The position numbers and the translations under genes were made by a program. Below are positions 38,089 through 47,604 of a stretch of DNA of 64,000 nt, in pieces. Source of the DNA: CAVSUZ01 sp963795415 (GTDB taxonomy: Bacteria > Pseudomonadota > Alphaproteobacteria > Acetobacterales > Acetobacteraceae); assembly GCA_963795415.1 (NCBI GenBank), contig CAWCHQ010000002.1, forward strand, positions 620,001 through 684,000, given 5' to 3'. Each line of letters begins with the position of its first letter. Position 1 is the stretch's first letter. The notes below the pieces were generated by a model, which saw nothing but the letters and a program-made list of their open reading frames with translations, did not search any database and had not been told where the DNA came from.

Positions 38089-38303
38089 CCTGCGGTGCGG
38101 CCGGCGAGCTTCGCAAAATCCTTCGCCATAGCCGCTTCATCCGGGCTGAGCCTGGCGAGCTCACGGCATTCCTTCGCCAACCGGGCGCGGTATGACCGAC
38201 GGCGTACGTCGGGAAGCCACAGCACGACCGCGCGCAAGCCACGCTTCCGCTGCGCAGCGCGATAGCGAGCGATCCGGTCATGTGAGGAGGCGCGGGCTTC
38301 CAT
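38079..38303 (-). CDS. MazE-like antitoxin (DUF3018 type)
   Basis: A protein of 74 aa resembling antitoxin MazE-family proteins: RIARYRAAQRKRGLRAVVLW followed by LPDVRRRSY and a helical, Glu/Asp-rich end ending GWR. It would neutralise the toxin encoded immediately downstream and probably represses its own promoter. It overlaps the toxin start by ten bases, the usual arrangement of these modules. Confidence 0.7.
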   Translation of the reverse strand: MEARASSHDRIARYRAAQRKRGLRAVVLWLPDVRRRSYRARLAKECRELARLSPDEAAMAKDFAKLAGRTAGWR

Positions 38304-38704
38304 GCGTTACAGGTGACGCCTCACAGCGTTCATTGCGAGTGGTGGGGCACCGCCTGAATTGAGACGGCCTTACGGATGCCGCCCGCGTCAGCACCCCCCA
38401 AGCCGCTGCATTCAGTTTCTGGTCAGCAGCGGCCGTTGCCGCACACATAGGCCGGAGGGGCGGTCAAATCGAATAGGCCTGCACGGCACCGCTAAGCGCA
38501 GCGACTGCCAGGATTGCGAGGATGATCTGCCTCATCCGCAAGTGGGGCAGCCCGCCGCGGCGGGCGGGGTTAGCCAATAGAAGCGGACATTCGCATCCGA
38601 CTTCGGCACATGCGAAGTAGCCGTGCGCATCGAACGTTCGACCCTGTCAAAGGACAGGCGATCGCTCTTGCCCGTAACCTACTCTGATCGCACAGTAACC
38701 TACT
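38304..38704. other. Intergenic stretch with one possible small gene
   Basis: Apart from the 23-codon frame at 38464-38535 nothing is evident. A GCCCGCCGCGGCGGGC palindrome near 38553-38568 could serve as a terminator or structured 5' leader. Confidence 0.35.
38464..38535 (-). CDS. Possible 23-aa exported small peptide
   Basis: MRQIILAILAVAALSGAVQA then three residues and a stop. This is essentially a signal peptide alone. No clear ribosome binding site is seen, though a strong GC hairpin lies just upstream. It could be a decayed N-terminus of a secreted protein. Confidence 0.25.
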   Translation of the reverse strand: MRQIILAILAVAALSGAVQAYSI

Positions 38705-39589
38705 TTACGGCAGCCGCTGGTCGCGATGAGATGCCACCGTGCTCCACCCGGTAAGCATAGCCAGGTTTGGCACGGCGTGGGGATCGCTCAACGCGATGGA
38801 TTGGTTGCTGGCCGAACTCGGCGCGGCAGGATGAAAAAGCGGCTCGCCGGCGGGTCGGGGGAGATCACCTACGAGGTCGTTCGCAAAGGCTTCTACGTTA
38901 TTTCCGGCCACACTCCTCTCTTGAGAGCCAAATTTGGAATAGGGATAAGTGCGCCACCTCCAAAAAGAGAGCGCAGGGAAGGATAGCGCTCCGATCAAGA
39001 ACAGTGGGAGTGAGGACGGCTCCGGGATCTCCGCATCAGGGAGTACAGTAATCTCAAGGTTTGAAGGTAAGGTGAACACCTCAGCGTCCGGTCCCAGACC
39101 CTTCTGAACTATTGAAATTCGGTCTGGACTACCTGTCTCTCTATGACGCGTCTCCTCCATTCCGGTGCCATAAGACGTCAATCCGCTTTCGCTGTCGGAT
39201 ATTAGCTGCACCGTGAGCAGGTTGTCGAGGCGCCCCCCGCCAAGGACCAGCGTAACGAGTTCGACACGTACGACATCACTGACTATGGCTTTTCCTTCCA
39301 TTAAGAAGGCGTAGAAGTTTAGATCTTGACCGGGAAAGAACTTGAAAATGCCATCATTGAAGAACTCAAAAGGAAGATTGCCGACATTCAGAAAAGCTTG
39401 TTCAGGCGCGGGAGTCTCACTCTCGTGACACCTGGGAAGACAATCAGAAACGTCCACCGTCATTTTAATAAGGGCATTCTCGGGAACTTGTTCGTTGAAG
39501 GTTACCGAGATCGCATTACTTGCTGAACTCAGCGCGAGTCCTCCAGTAAGGGTTGCCGCTCCAACGAGGTGTCTGACCGACCATGCCAT
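38705..39589 (-). CDS. PEP-CTERM-like exported protein with abnormal tail
   Basis: The N-terminal signal peptide GAATLTGGLALSSASNA is followed by a beta-rich domain (about residues 28-205) and then IPEPSSLPLFLIGALSFPAL, a PEP-CTERM sorting signal with the PEP box, hydrophobic helix and a following WRWR basic end (about 210-240). Normally the protein would stop there; here the frame runs on for about 75 codons that look like non-coding read-through. The natural stop may be lost or frameshifted. Exosortase-dependent anchoring to the envelope or biofilm matrix is the expected fate. Confidence 0.7.
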   Translation of the reverse strand: MAWSVRHLVGAATLTGGLALSSASNAISVTFNEQVPENALIKMTVDVSDCLPRCHESETPAPEQAFLNVGNLPFEFFNDGIFKFFPGQDLNFYAFLMEGKAIVSDVVRVELVTLVLGGGRLDNLLTVQLISDSESGLTSYGTGMEETRHRETGSPDRISIVQKGLGPDAEVFTLPSNLEITVLPDAEIPEPSSLPLFLIGALSFPALSFWRWRTYPYSKFGSQERSVAGNNVEAFANDLVGDLPRPAGEPLFHPAAPSSASNQSIALSDPHAVPNLAMLTGWSTVASHRDQRLP

Positions 39590-39619
39590 CGCCCTACCGC
39601 CTCCTACGGGGTCATCAAC

Positions 39620-39829
39620 CTACTTTCGCTCGGCGTGATCCCGATATGCCTCTCCCGAGGTCTTCACCTTCAGGGGATCACCATACTTCTCTTTAGCAAC
39701 GAAGGAAAGCATCGTCGCGATCATATTGTTGGCCCGCTTCCCGGCCCCATCCATGATGGCCTTGAGCACCGAGCCCAGGTTGCCGGTCACGATGTCGATC
39801 TCCTGGTAGAGGATTGAGGTGGACCCCAT
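39620..39829 (-). pseudogene. 3' fragment of a gene interrupted by the IS3 element
   Basis: Reading leftwards from the IS edge: LYQEIDIVTGNLGSVLKAIM followed by DGAGKRANNMIATMLSFVAK and a stop at 39620. The coding quality is good but no start exists to the left of the IS boundary at 39815. Its 5' part should lie beyond 41214, where I could not find a clear continuation. Family not recognised. Confidence 0.4.
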
Positions 39830-39885
39830 CCATTGGACAGGAAACGGGTTGAGCTAAGAGAGACTCCCGCCGGTTACGAATCCCG

Positions 39886-40845
39886 CTACCCGTGCGAGGG
39901 GGAAGCGAAGCTGCATAGCACGTTCTGATCGTCGATTGACCCCTTTTGTTGCTGTTGTGGTGCCTGTGGGGATGTGGTCAACGCGCTGGCGTTGTCCACA
40001 TATCCACAGGTCGGCGCGGCCTCGAACATTTCGCGCGGCGTTCGATAACCGAGCGCTTGGTGCAAACGCACTTCGTTGTAAAAGGCCAGCCACCTGCCGA
40101 TACCGCCACGTGCCGCACCAACCGAGGCGTATGCCTTGATGAACACCTCCTCATATTTCAGGCTGCGCCACAGGCGCTCGATGAAGATGTTGTCCAAAAA
40201 TCGCCCTTTGCCGTCCATGCTGATCCGCACCCCGCGGGCCGCCAGTTCGTCAATGAAATCCCCGCTGGTGAACTGCACACCCTGATCGGTGTTGAATATG
40301 CCCGGCTGCCCGTATCGATCCATCGCATCCTGCAAAGCCTCGACACAGAATGCCATGTCCAGCCCGATCGATAAACGCCATGCCAGAACACGCCGACTGA
40401 ACCAGTCCATCACAGCAACCAGATACACAAAACCCTTCGCCAGCGGGATGTACGTGATGTCCGCGCACCACACCTGGTTGGGTCGATCGATCAGGAGATC
40501 TCGCAAAAGGTAAGGATACACCTTGTGTTCCGGGTGACGCCGGCTGGTGTTCGGCTTCTGGTAAATCGCCTCAAGCCCCATCAGACGCATCAATCGGCGC
40601 ACCCGCTTGCGGTTCACCACTTCGCCGGACCGGCGCAGTACCGCCACCATGCGACGCGATCCGTAGAACGGTGTCGCCAGATACTGTTCGTCCAGACACC
40701 GCATCAGTCGCAGATCATCGGCACTCACCGGCGCAGCCCGGTCATACAGCGTCGAGCGCGCAACCTGCAGCAGCCGGCACTGCGCCACGATCGACAGGTC
40801 CGCGTCGGACCTGTCGACCAGCGACAGCCGCGTTATCTGGTTCAT
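39886..40845 (-). CDS. IS3-family transposase OrfB
   Basis: Integrase-core protein of 319 aa. HTH_21 region near the start (QCRLLQVARSTLYDR), then the DDE triad: CADITYIPLAKG (Asp), FNTDQGVQFTSG (Asp) and NIFIERLWRSLKYEEV (Glu). The start codon overlaps the OrfA stop (ATGA), so OrfB could be made by coupling or by frameshift. The gene itself is intact. Confidence 0.95.
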   Translation of the reverse strand: MNQITRLSLVDRSDADLSIVAQCRLLQVARSTLYDRAAPVSADDLRLMRCLDEQYLATPFYGSRRMVAVLRRSGEVVNRKRVRRLMRLMGLEAIYQKPNTSRRHPEHKVYPYLLRDLLIDRPNQVWCADITYIPLAKGFVYLVAVMDWFSRRVLAWRLSIGLDMAFCVEALQDAMDRYGQPGIFNTDQGVQFTSGDFIDELAARGVRISMDGKGRFLDNIFIERLWRSLKYEEVFIKAYASVGAARGGIGRWLAFYNEVRLHQALGYRTPREMFEAAPTCGYVDNASALTTSPQAPQQQQKGSIDDQNVLCSFASPSHG

Positions 40846-41136
40846 GGCCCAGACCTTTTGCGAAAAAAATCGCGCTCGACCGTCAGCTCGCCAATCTTCT
40901 CATACAGCTTGGCCAGTTGCGCCTCGTCCGCCACGACGCCCTCCGACGTTCCTGCCTTCCCCCGGGCGAACAGCGAACCAACCCCCTCGACCAGCGTCTT
41001 CTTTCCACGCATGGATCTGGCTCGCATGCACCCCATATCGGCTTGATAGCTCCGCCACGGTGCCGTCCTCGCGCACCGCCGCCAAGGCCACCTTCGCCTT
41101 GAAATCAACGCTGTGCTTCTTGCGAATATGCGCCAT
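40842..41136 (-). pseudogene. IS3-family transposase OrfA, frameshifted
   Basis: HTH protein that recognises the IS ends. The first frame reads KKHSVDFKAKVALAAVREDG with VAELSSRYGVHASQIHAWK. After a one-base shift at GGAAAGAAGACG near 41010 it continues KTLVEGVGSLFARG and ends with a leucine-zipper-like QLAKLYEKIGELTVERDFF. Restored length is about 98 aa. The shift removes normal OrfA unless it is a sequencing artefact. Confidence 0.85.
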
Positions 41137-41214
41137 CTGTCACCCCCGGCCCGCGGCCGTTCCAGGGGCGAGAGTCTCTCTTAGCCACCTGTCCAGATTT
41201 CGGGGTCCACCTCA

Positions 41215-41595
41215 CGGAGCACAAGAAGGAGGTACTCAGGCAGGCCGGATGAGACCGTGCGTCCCGACACCCCAGCTTGGCGTCGTGCTCGCCGCCGTCA
41301 AGGACGCCTGCGGCGCCGCACGCGGTCGCTCCGTGGTGCTACGCCCCGCTGCGCGATCCTTGACCGCGGCTGCGCGCGACGCAGGGGCAAACAGGTGGTC
41401 GAGACGTAGAAATGGCTCTCGGTCGAACCAAGAAACTACCCCGCATACCCATCAACGATTCTGCTGAACTTGACGCACACTACTTTATTCTTGAAAACAG
41501 ATTGCATCGAGAATGCCGGCTGGGGCCTCTCCCCGCCTCGGTGAATATCCAGCCTGATAAAGCACGTTATTCACTGGCCGAGCATTCTATGAGAA
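41215..41595. other. Intergenic stretch right of the IS3 element
   Basis: No supported gene. A plus-strand frame from 41412 (MALGRTKKLPRIPIND) has no family and lacks a binding site. The composition drops in GC near 41470-41590. Confidence 0.3.
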
Positions 41596-42713
41596 TTACC
41601 GCCGTGCTGTCCCTCTCCGCCCTATCAAGGCCCCAATACTGACGAGCAGGAGGATGCTACCGAGAGGCCGTTGTCGGACCACCTCTGCGACCCCTCCCGA
41701 CGGGATTTCCCTGATGATCTGGGCTGGTAAGTGAGGGTCATCGAGAACGGTTGCCGGACGCGAAATACTTTGTCGACGGTCTGCCACTTGATTCCGTCGG
41801 GCCTCGAGGGCGAAACCCTTATCTTCGGGAACCGGCTCGCCCGGTGCCTGTTCAACGCTTTTCGCTGCATCCGTGTTGCGGAGACTGCCATAGTTGCTGG
41901 CGTAAGCCTTGGTAAACTCAGCACCGAGAAGAAAAATCTGCGCGGAATAGTATACCCAGACCAGAAGAATAATGAGACCTCCGGCGGCGCCGTAGCTGCT
42001 GGCCATGCTACTGCTGCCGAGATAAAGGCCGATCAGGGATTTGCCGATCGTGAAAAGCAGCGACGTAACCACCGCTCCCACAAACACGTCCTTCCACTTC
42101 AGTTTCCGATCCGGCAGCACTTTGTAAATGGCAGCGAACAGAATGCTGATCAGCACAAAGAAACGAGGAAGTTCACCACCTGCAGGACAAATGATGCAAA
42201 CGGCAGAACATCGTTCAGGGTCTTGCTTAATGCCGACAAAGCGGCACTGATCACGAGTGACGTAAGCAGCAGAAACCCGAGCGCCCCGACCAGACCGAGA
42301 CTGACGATTTGTGCACGGACAAGGCGGGAAATCGTTGCACCTTCCGGCGTCGCCTTCCAGATGGCGTTCAAGGCGGTCTGCATCTCGCCAAAAACGCCGC
42401 TGGCGGTGACCAACAGGGTGGCGACGCCGACGACAGCGGCCAGGGTGCTCCGAGAACCGCCGGCAGCACTGTGGATCGCATTTTGCAGGATATCGGCACT
42501 TTGCTTACCCATCAGCCCGCTGATCTGGTGCCGGATCGCCCCCTGCGCCGCCTCTTCTCCGAAGACCAAGCCGGCGATGGCGATGACGATCAGCAGAACG
42601 GGAGCCAGTGATGTAACGGTATAATAGGCGATCGCCGCACCGCGGCTGAGCGCGCCATCATCGATGTACGCAAGCACACTTTCCTTGGCCAGCAACCAAA
42701 TGCGGCGCAGCAT
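41596..42713 (-). CDS. YihY/BrkB-family membrane protein, frameshift near 42155
   Basis: Inner-membrane protein of about 372 codons with at least six hydrophobic segments. The start gives ALSRGAAIAYYTVTSLAPVL and VFGEEAAQGAIRHQISGLMG, the family hallmark. The second part has VFVGAVVTSLLFTIGKSLIG and YGAAGGLIILLVWVYYSAQI, then the typical FLLGAEFTKAYA. The frame breaks at TTTCTTTGTG, where one T seems missing. Despite old annotation as ribonuclease BN, the family has no proven nuclease activity; transport or envelope roles are suggested. It neighbours other membrane/stress genes. Confidence 0.88.
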
Positions 42714-43058
42714 GTGCTCCTCGCCTGTCCGGCCAGGAACGAAGCAGCACCAGATCGGTTGCGAGCACTTCGGCCCGAACCGGGGGCTTCGTGGAGTTGA
42801 CCGCGGCCTAACCGAACGCTAACTCCAAAGTTCCTGCCAAAGAGATCGATCACCGTTCGATCCCTCAGTTCCCTGCGTCGGGACAGAGCATGCAGCACGA
42901 ATTGTTGGGCGGAGGGGTGAAGCTCTGGGCTTGAAGTGACAATAGACGACCAGAGCCGCCTCCGGCCGATACCGATCGTAACGCTCTCCCTCGGGACAAC
43001 GCATCCAGGGTCAACCCGTGCCAAACCAACAGCGGCCGGCGCGTGACGCCGGCTGCTT

Positions 43059-43922
43059 TTAGCCGTCGCGCTGCCGACCGCCGACCGCCCCAGCCACAGA
43101 GGCGATGAACGCGCCAATGAGCATCGAGAAGAAAAGAAAGAAAGACCCCGAAGCTGCGGCCTTGCGTGCCGCATCGGCGGCTTGTCTGATCTTGTCCTCG
43201 GTCACCTTCATCTGGGTCAGAATGTCGTCGGTGCGTTTCTCGGCATCCTGCGGGGAAATACCTGTGCGTGCCGCAATCATCTTCGCCAGATAGGTGCGAT
43301 CGCCGGGATCGAGATTTCCGGTGGCAATCGCGCGAGCGAGAATGCGGCTCGCCTCCATCCGCGCGTCCTCTGCAGAAGCATTGGCATCCGGCTGATTCTT
43401 TCTGAACAGGGTGTCCACAAAGTAGTCGCCGAAGTGGACGGGTTGGTCGGCCGCCGCCTGCGTAGCACCGGTTGTAGCGATGCCGGCGACGCCGGAGACC
43501 GCGCGTCCCGCGGAGCTCACGGCCGATGAGATGGAGGAGGTAGCAAAGGCAGCGACCAAAACCGAAGCGAGCGCCCAGGCCAGAAATCCATGGGCCGTAT
43601 CACGAAAAAAGACCTCGTCCGTATGAAGGCCCAACCATTTCGTCCGCAGGCGCCCGGCCAAATAGCCGCCGATAGCCGATGACAACCATTGCACGATGAT
43701 CAGCCACACGGCGGCTAAAAGGGTGAAGGTGGCGGCGGTCGGATTCGCTGAGGACCAGGGTGAGATGGAGGACAGGCCAATGCCGGACCCGAGCGCCACG
43801 AGCAGCAAAGTTATTGCGGCTGCGGCCAGGGCTCCGCCGATAATCGCCGCCCACGAGACGGCTGGGGCGGAAGGGGCATCTTCGGCAGCAATCACAGTCG
43901 CAGAACCCGTTGTGAGTGCCAT
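43059..43922 (-). CDS. Membrane protein of the PhnA-like/DUF group, 287 aa
   Basis: Four hydrophobic segments: SWAAIIGGALAAAAITLLLV, FTLLAAVWLIIVQWLSSAIG, AHGFLAWALASVLVAAFATS and, at the C-terminus, FFLFFSMLIGAFIASVAGAV. The soluble middle (residues about 165-250) is Ala/Asp-rich and helical. Proteins with this layout are often labelled PhnA-like in Acetobacteraceae and Methylobacterium without experimental basis, so I give no function. The start ATG at 43922 follows a very small hydrophobic gene on the same strand, its usual neighbour. Confidence 0.75.
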   Translation of the reverse strand: MALTTGSATVIAAEDAPSAPAVSWAAIIGGALAAAAITLLLVALGSGIGLSSISPWSSANPTAATFTLLAAVWLIIVQWLSSAIGGYLAGRLRTKWLGLHTDEVFFRDTAHGFLAWALASVLVAAFATSSISSAVSSAGRAVSGVAGIATTGATQAAADQPVHFGDYFVDTLFRKNQPDANASAEDARMEASRILARAIATGNLDPGDRTYLAKMIAARTGISPQDAEKRTDDILTQMKVTEDKIRQAADAARKAAASGSFFLFFSMLIGAFIASVAGAVGGRQRDG

Positions 43923-43941
43923 CGTGAAATCTCCCTTGTGG

Positions 43942-44019
43942 TCAATGCCAAAGCAGCGCCAACAGAATGATGATCGGTATAGGTACGCCGAGTAGCCATA
44001 GAAGAATGCCGCGACCCAT
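43942..44019 (-). CDS. 25-aa hydrophobic peptide
   Basis: MGRGILLWLLGVPIPIIILL plus a short ALLWH end. Peptides almost identical to this recur upstream of stress-related membrane genes in alphaproteobacteria, which argues for a real gene. It precedes the PhnA-like gene by 19 bases, so they are co-transcribed. It forms one transmembrane helix. Confidence 0.65.
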   Translation of the reverse strand: MGRGILLWLLGVPIPIIILLALLWH

Positions 44020-44528
44020 CCTGGTCCTCCCAAGCGCACGGACGTCGAATTGACAGGTAGCCAGAAAGAGTTTCTTCCGCCCCGCTCAATCGGCAACTCG
44101 CCCACAAACACGCTAGAAGGCGACCAATCACATTGATTTGTGCGTGGGAGGCCGGCGCGCTTCAGCGCCCGCAGCGGGCACCGCCGAGCCTGGATCAGCG
44201 GCTTCCGCGGTTGGCCGCCTGCCCGCGCTATGATGGCGGGCGTCATCGCGCTCAAGGCGCTCAGCTGGATTTATGTCATCCGGGGCAATGTGGCTTTGTC
44301 GCCGGCTTGTTTCTCAAAGGGCAGATTTGTCTTCCCCTGGACAGCGCAGCGCAGCGGGTGCTCGGCACCACGCTCAGGAACGCCTCGGCCGCGTCGGCGG
44401 GCGTAAGCGTCCAATGCCGTGTCAGTGTTCCTGGCCGGCGCCCGCCGCAAGCGCATCCCGACCGGCACTGACGCTCATGCGTCCGTCATCGCGCGCGTGC
44501 TGGCTGCGGGCGCGAGGCAGGATTCGCC
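44020..44528. other. Intergenic stretch, nothing recognised
   Basis: No gene or RNA is supported; small frames on both strands are shadows in GC-rich sequence. Confidence 0.3.
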
Positions 44529-44850
44529 TCACGCCTTCGGCGCGAAAGCGCCGAGAATCGCGGCAACCAGCTCGATCATGGCCGCGGTAGAACGGCTCGC
44601 GCACGAAGGCGGCGTAACCGTCGAGACGCTCGCGCACACTCGCCTCAGGCAGGGAGCTCATCAGGATGCACGGGAGGTCGAAATACGCCTCGCTCGCGCG
44701 CATTGCCTCATCAGGCCGGGGCCGTCGAGCACCGGTATGATGTCATCGGAGATGATCAGGTTAGGGCGCGTTCCCTCGGCCAGGCGCTCCACGCGGAATG
44801 CCGCCGGGAGGTCTCGCGAGCAGACCCGGGGTGCTGCGCCGGGCGGCGCT
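44529..44850 (-). pseudogene. Response-regulator receiver-domain remnant
   Basis: Pieces in three frames fit one CheY-like domain: ERLAEGTRPNLIISDDIIPV with LDGPGLM (the phosphate-acceptor region, with Asp-Asp and a following Asp), then ASEAYFDLPCILMSSLPEAS, then AAMIELVAAILGAFAPKA and stop. Two or more one-base shifts separate them, and the N-terminal beta-1/alpha-1 portion is unclear. It is probably a decayed single-domain regulator. Confidence 0.6.
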
Positions 44851-44902
44851 CAACGCGTTATTGGGAGGCCGTCATCCCGAGAACCGGGTTGCGATGCCAC
44901 CC

Positions 44903-45949
44903 TCACGCGGCAGCGGGCAGATCGCGCACGGCCGGCCGCCCGGAACCCTCGGCTCGATCTTTTCGGGTGCGCGCGCGGCGGGACGCCTCGGCGCCCACGC
45001 TCTCGACGGCCTGGGCCACCTGCGGCGCCGCGAGGTGGTGGACCATGTGACCCGCCCCCTTCACGATCTGCAGCACGCTGCCCGGGATGCTGGCCGCGAG
45101 CCGCTCGGAGCTGCGCTTGAACACGACCTTGTCGCCGTCGCCCGCGATGATGATCACCGGTAGGGTCAGGTCCTTGTAGTCCCAGCGCAGCGCGAGTGCG
45201 CCCGGGATCATGAGGGCGCCGTCCACCGAAGTCGCGCGGATCTGCGAGGGGCGCAGCGCCATCGCGGGCGAGTACTCGGCCTGGAAGCGGGCCGGCACCC
45301 GGGCCGGGGAGAACATCGCCCACCTCAGCAGCGGCATCTGCAGCCAGCCCAGCAGCGGCGAGACGGTGTAGCGCAGAACGTCGCCCAGCACCGGGAGCGC
45401 CCCCGCCGCCGCCAGCAGCGCGTCGGGCCGCAGCGTCCAGAAGTAGTAGCCGGACAGCAGCACGAGGCCCGCCAGTTCGGCCTGGTGCCGCTTGGCGAGG
45501 GCGAGGGCCACGATCGTGCCCCAGGAGTGGCCGACGACCACCGGCCGCTTCACGCCGAGCTGCTGGAGCGCCTTGTGGAGAAGCTCGGCCTGCTGGGCGG
45601 CGGTCCACAGGTGCCCGCGTGGGCGCTCGCTGTAGCCGAAGCCGGGGCGGTCGAAGATGATCATCCGATGGTTCGCTCGTAGCAGTAAGTCAGCGACCCC
45701 GCTGGTGTTCCAATCGTCCCCGGTCACGGCGTTGCCGTGGATCAGCACGACCGGGCTGCCCTCGCCGCGGTCGCTGTAGTGCAGCCGCACGCCGTTCACC
45801 TCCATGAAGGCGCCTCGGGGTGGGTGCCTGCGCTCCGTCCGGCGGGCCACGAGGTGGTTACCGACGGCAAGCGCGGCCAGGGCAGCTGCGCCTGCGAGGG
45901 CGGCCGTAATGCCGGCGGAGCCGGTCTTGGATCTCGCGCGGAGAGTCAT
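44903..45949 (-). CDS. Alpha/beta hydrolase with N-terminal membrane anchor
   Basis: Hydrolase of 348 aa. An N-terminal signal-anchor (GITAALAGAAALAALAVG) precedes the fold. Oxyanion loop VVLIHGNAVTGDDW, nucleophile elbow VVGHSWGTIVAL (Ser), acid Asp in IIAGDGDKVV and catalytic His in GAGHMVHHL. The substrate is unknown; it is most like lipase/epoxide-hydrolase-related membrane-bound hydrolases. The C-terminus is Arg-rich. GC content is very high, like that of the next three genes, suggesting they arrived together. Confidence 0.9.
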   Translation of the reverse strand: MTLRARSKTGSAGITAALAGAAALAALAVGNHLVARRTERRHPPRGAFMEVNGVRLHYSDRGEGSPVVLIHGNAVTGDDWNTSGVADLLLRANHRMIIFDRPGFGYSERPRGHLWTAAQQAELLHKALQQLGVKRPVVVGHSWGTIVALALAKRHQAELAGLVLLSGYYFWTLRPDALLAAAGALPVLGDVLRYTVSPLLGWLQMPLLRWAMFSPARVPARFQAEYSPAMALRPSQIRATSVDGALMIPGALALRWDYKDLTLPVIIIAGDGDKVVFKRSSERLAASIPGSVLQIVKGAGHMVHHLAAPQVAQAVESVGAEASRRARTRKDRAEGSGRPAVRDLPAAA

Positions 45950-46156
45950 GGTTGTCCTTTGGGTGCGAGCGGCGGCGGACCAGCGGCACATCGGCCGCCG
46001 CTGGGCCGCGCCGGGAAGCCTCGGCGGCATCGATCAGGGCGGCAGGACGGGTCGGCCTGTGGCCCTAGCCCCCGCTGCTTGGTTTGGGAGCTATGTTGCG
46101 CCGCAGACGTGGGAAAAGGCAGCTTTGCAGCTGCCCCTTCGTGATCCCGTCCAGGT

Positions 46157-47338
46157 TCAGACACGTGCGGGCGAGCGGAGGCGAGCGGGCTGCCTGTCGG
46201 CGTGCTCGACCTCGACCTCGTCCCGGCGCACGGTGCCGCGCACGGTTTCGACGCGCTCGGCGCGCTCGGTACGAACGACCACCTCCTCCTTCAGGCGCAC
46301 GGTCTTGCCCACGACCGGCACCTCGTCCGTCTCGGTCACCTCGACCGTGACCTCTGTCAGCGTCTCGCCGTTGGCCTTCTCGGCCACCGGCTGGCGCCGC
46401 TCCACCACGACCCGTTCGCGGACCAGGGTCACCTGCTTCTCGACCGGGGTCTCAACCACGTAGCGGTGAATGCGCGTCGTGCCCGCGCTCACCTTTTTTG
46501 TGCCGACGGTCAGCACCTCCTCGGCGAGCGGGATCACCTGCTCACTCTGGCCGGACCTGCCGGGGGTGCCCGCGTTGCGACCAGGGGTCGAGCGGCTCGG
46601 CTGCAGGCCCGCCGCCATGCCGAGCCACATGTCCCAGAACAGGATCCCGGTGGTCAGCGGCGCCGCGGCGGCGCACTGGGCGCCCTCGGCGACACTCCTG
46701 GTGACCTGACGCGCGCCGTCGGTGACCGCCTCGGCCGCGTGGACCACCGCCTGGGTCGTCCGCAGGGCGACCTCGTGGGTGCGGCGCGCGATGGCCTGGC
46801 GCTCCTGGTCCGCTGCTTGCTCCTGACGCGCCTGCGCCTCAGCCTGCTCACGCTGCTGTCGAGCAATCGCTCGCTTCTCTTCCGCCTGCTCGTGCTTGGC
46901 CTGCTCGGCCTCGGTGAGGCCGGTCTCCATCTTCTCGGTGACGTCCTGGACCTGCTCCTCGCTGAGCGCTTTGCGGACCGCGGGCAGGAGCTCCTTGGCC
47001 TCATCGCGCGCGTGCTGGCGGAACGCTTTGCGCAGCTCCGAGAGCCTGGCCAGGAAAGCCTCGTCGTTCTTCGGCTGCGCGTCCAGCTCGGCCAGGAGCG
47101 CGCGCAGCTCTTTGTTGTCTTCGACGGCGGCCGCGACGAGCTCCTTGGTCTCGGCGTGTTTGCGCAGCACGGGGAAGAGGTGCTGCTCCTCGAGATCCAC
47201 ATGGGCCTCGAGTTCGGCCTTGAGCTCCGCGAACAGCCGCTCGCGGGTCTTGAGCGCGCCGTCGGAGGTCTCCGCGAGACGTGTGAACAGCTCGTTCGCC
47301 TTGGCAGGACCGGCCTGCATCAGGGTGCGTAGGGTCAA
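46157..47338 (-). CDS. Hemerythrin-domain protein fused to DUF2382
   Basis: A protein of 393 aa. Residues 1-125 form a hemerythrin HHE four-helix bundle (LEAHVDLEEQHLFPVL and FRQHARDEAKELLP supply His and Glu ligands for a di-iron site). A Glu/Gln/Arg-rich coiled stretch runs from about 130 to 190. After an Ala/Gly linker a DUF2382 domain (about 265-385, IPLAEEVLTVGTKKVSAGTT and VRLKEEVVVRTERAERVETV) ends the protein. DUF2382 domains, as in YsnF-like stress proteins, are induced by general stress. Oxygen or NO sensing coupled to a stress role is a reasonable inference. Confidence 0.88.
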   Translation of the reverse strand: MTLRTLMQAGPAKANELFTRLAETSDGALKTRERLFAELKAELEAHVDLEEQHLFPVLRKHAETKELVAAAVEDNKELRALLAELDAQPKNDEAFLARLSELRKAFRQHARDEAKELLPAVRKALSEEQVQDVTEKMETGLTEAEQAKHEQAEEKRAIARQQREQAEAQARQEQAADQERQAIARRTHEVALRTTQAVVHAAEAVTDGARQVTRSVAEGAQCAAAAPLTTGILFWDMWLGMAAGLQPSRSTPGRNAGTPGRSGQSEQVIPLAEEVLTVGTKKVSAGTTRIHRYVVETPVEKQVTLVRERVVVERRQPVAEKANGETLTEVTVEVTETDEVPVVGKTVRLKEEVVVRTERAERVETVRGTVRRDEVEVEHADRQPARLRSPARV

Positions 47339-47604
47339 GTGCGTGTCTTTCTATCTATGTTGCCTCGTCGCGTCCGGGGATGCGACCGATGCTCCCGCGT
47401 GCGCCACCACCCGTCCAGCGTCGGCCGCGTCGGCCGCCCTTCGGACACGTGGGATGCGCTGAACACGATTGCTGCAGCGCACAAACCACGTATGGGCCGA
47501 GTCGCCTTCAGGAGATAGGGCCGTCATAATCACGAATCCGTTCGCGACGAATTCGTCCGCGGCGGTGGGCGGCCAGCGGTCGGCGCGCCGCCCACCTACC
47601 CGGG

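Larger units (their letters stand above)
39815..41214 (-). mobile_element. IS3-family insertion sequence
   Basis: Ends are inverted copies of TGAGGTGGACCCC, followed by a more variable stretch and then GGCTAAGAGAGACTC (left variant GAGCTAAGAGAGACTC). About 1.4 kb with two transposase frames, orfA and orfB, on the minus strand. This is a typical size and arrangement. Confidence 0.9.

Noticed and set aside
46202..47332. Leucine-rich plus-strand frame of 376 codons
   Set aside because: Antisense of the hemerythrin-DUF2382 gene; composition reflects third-position GC, with no start signal.
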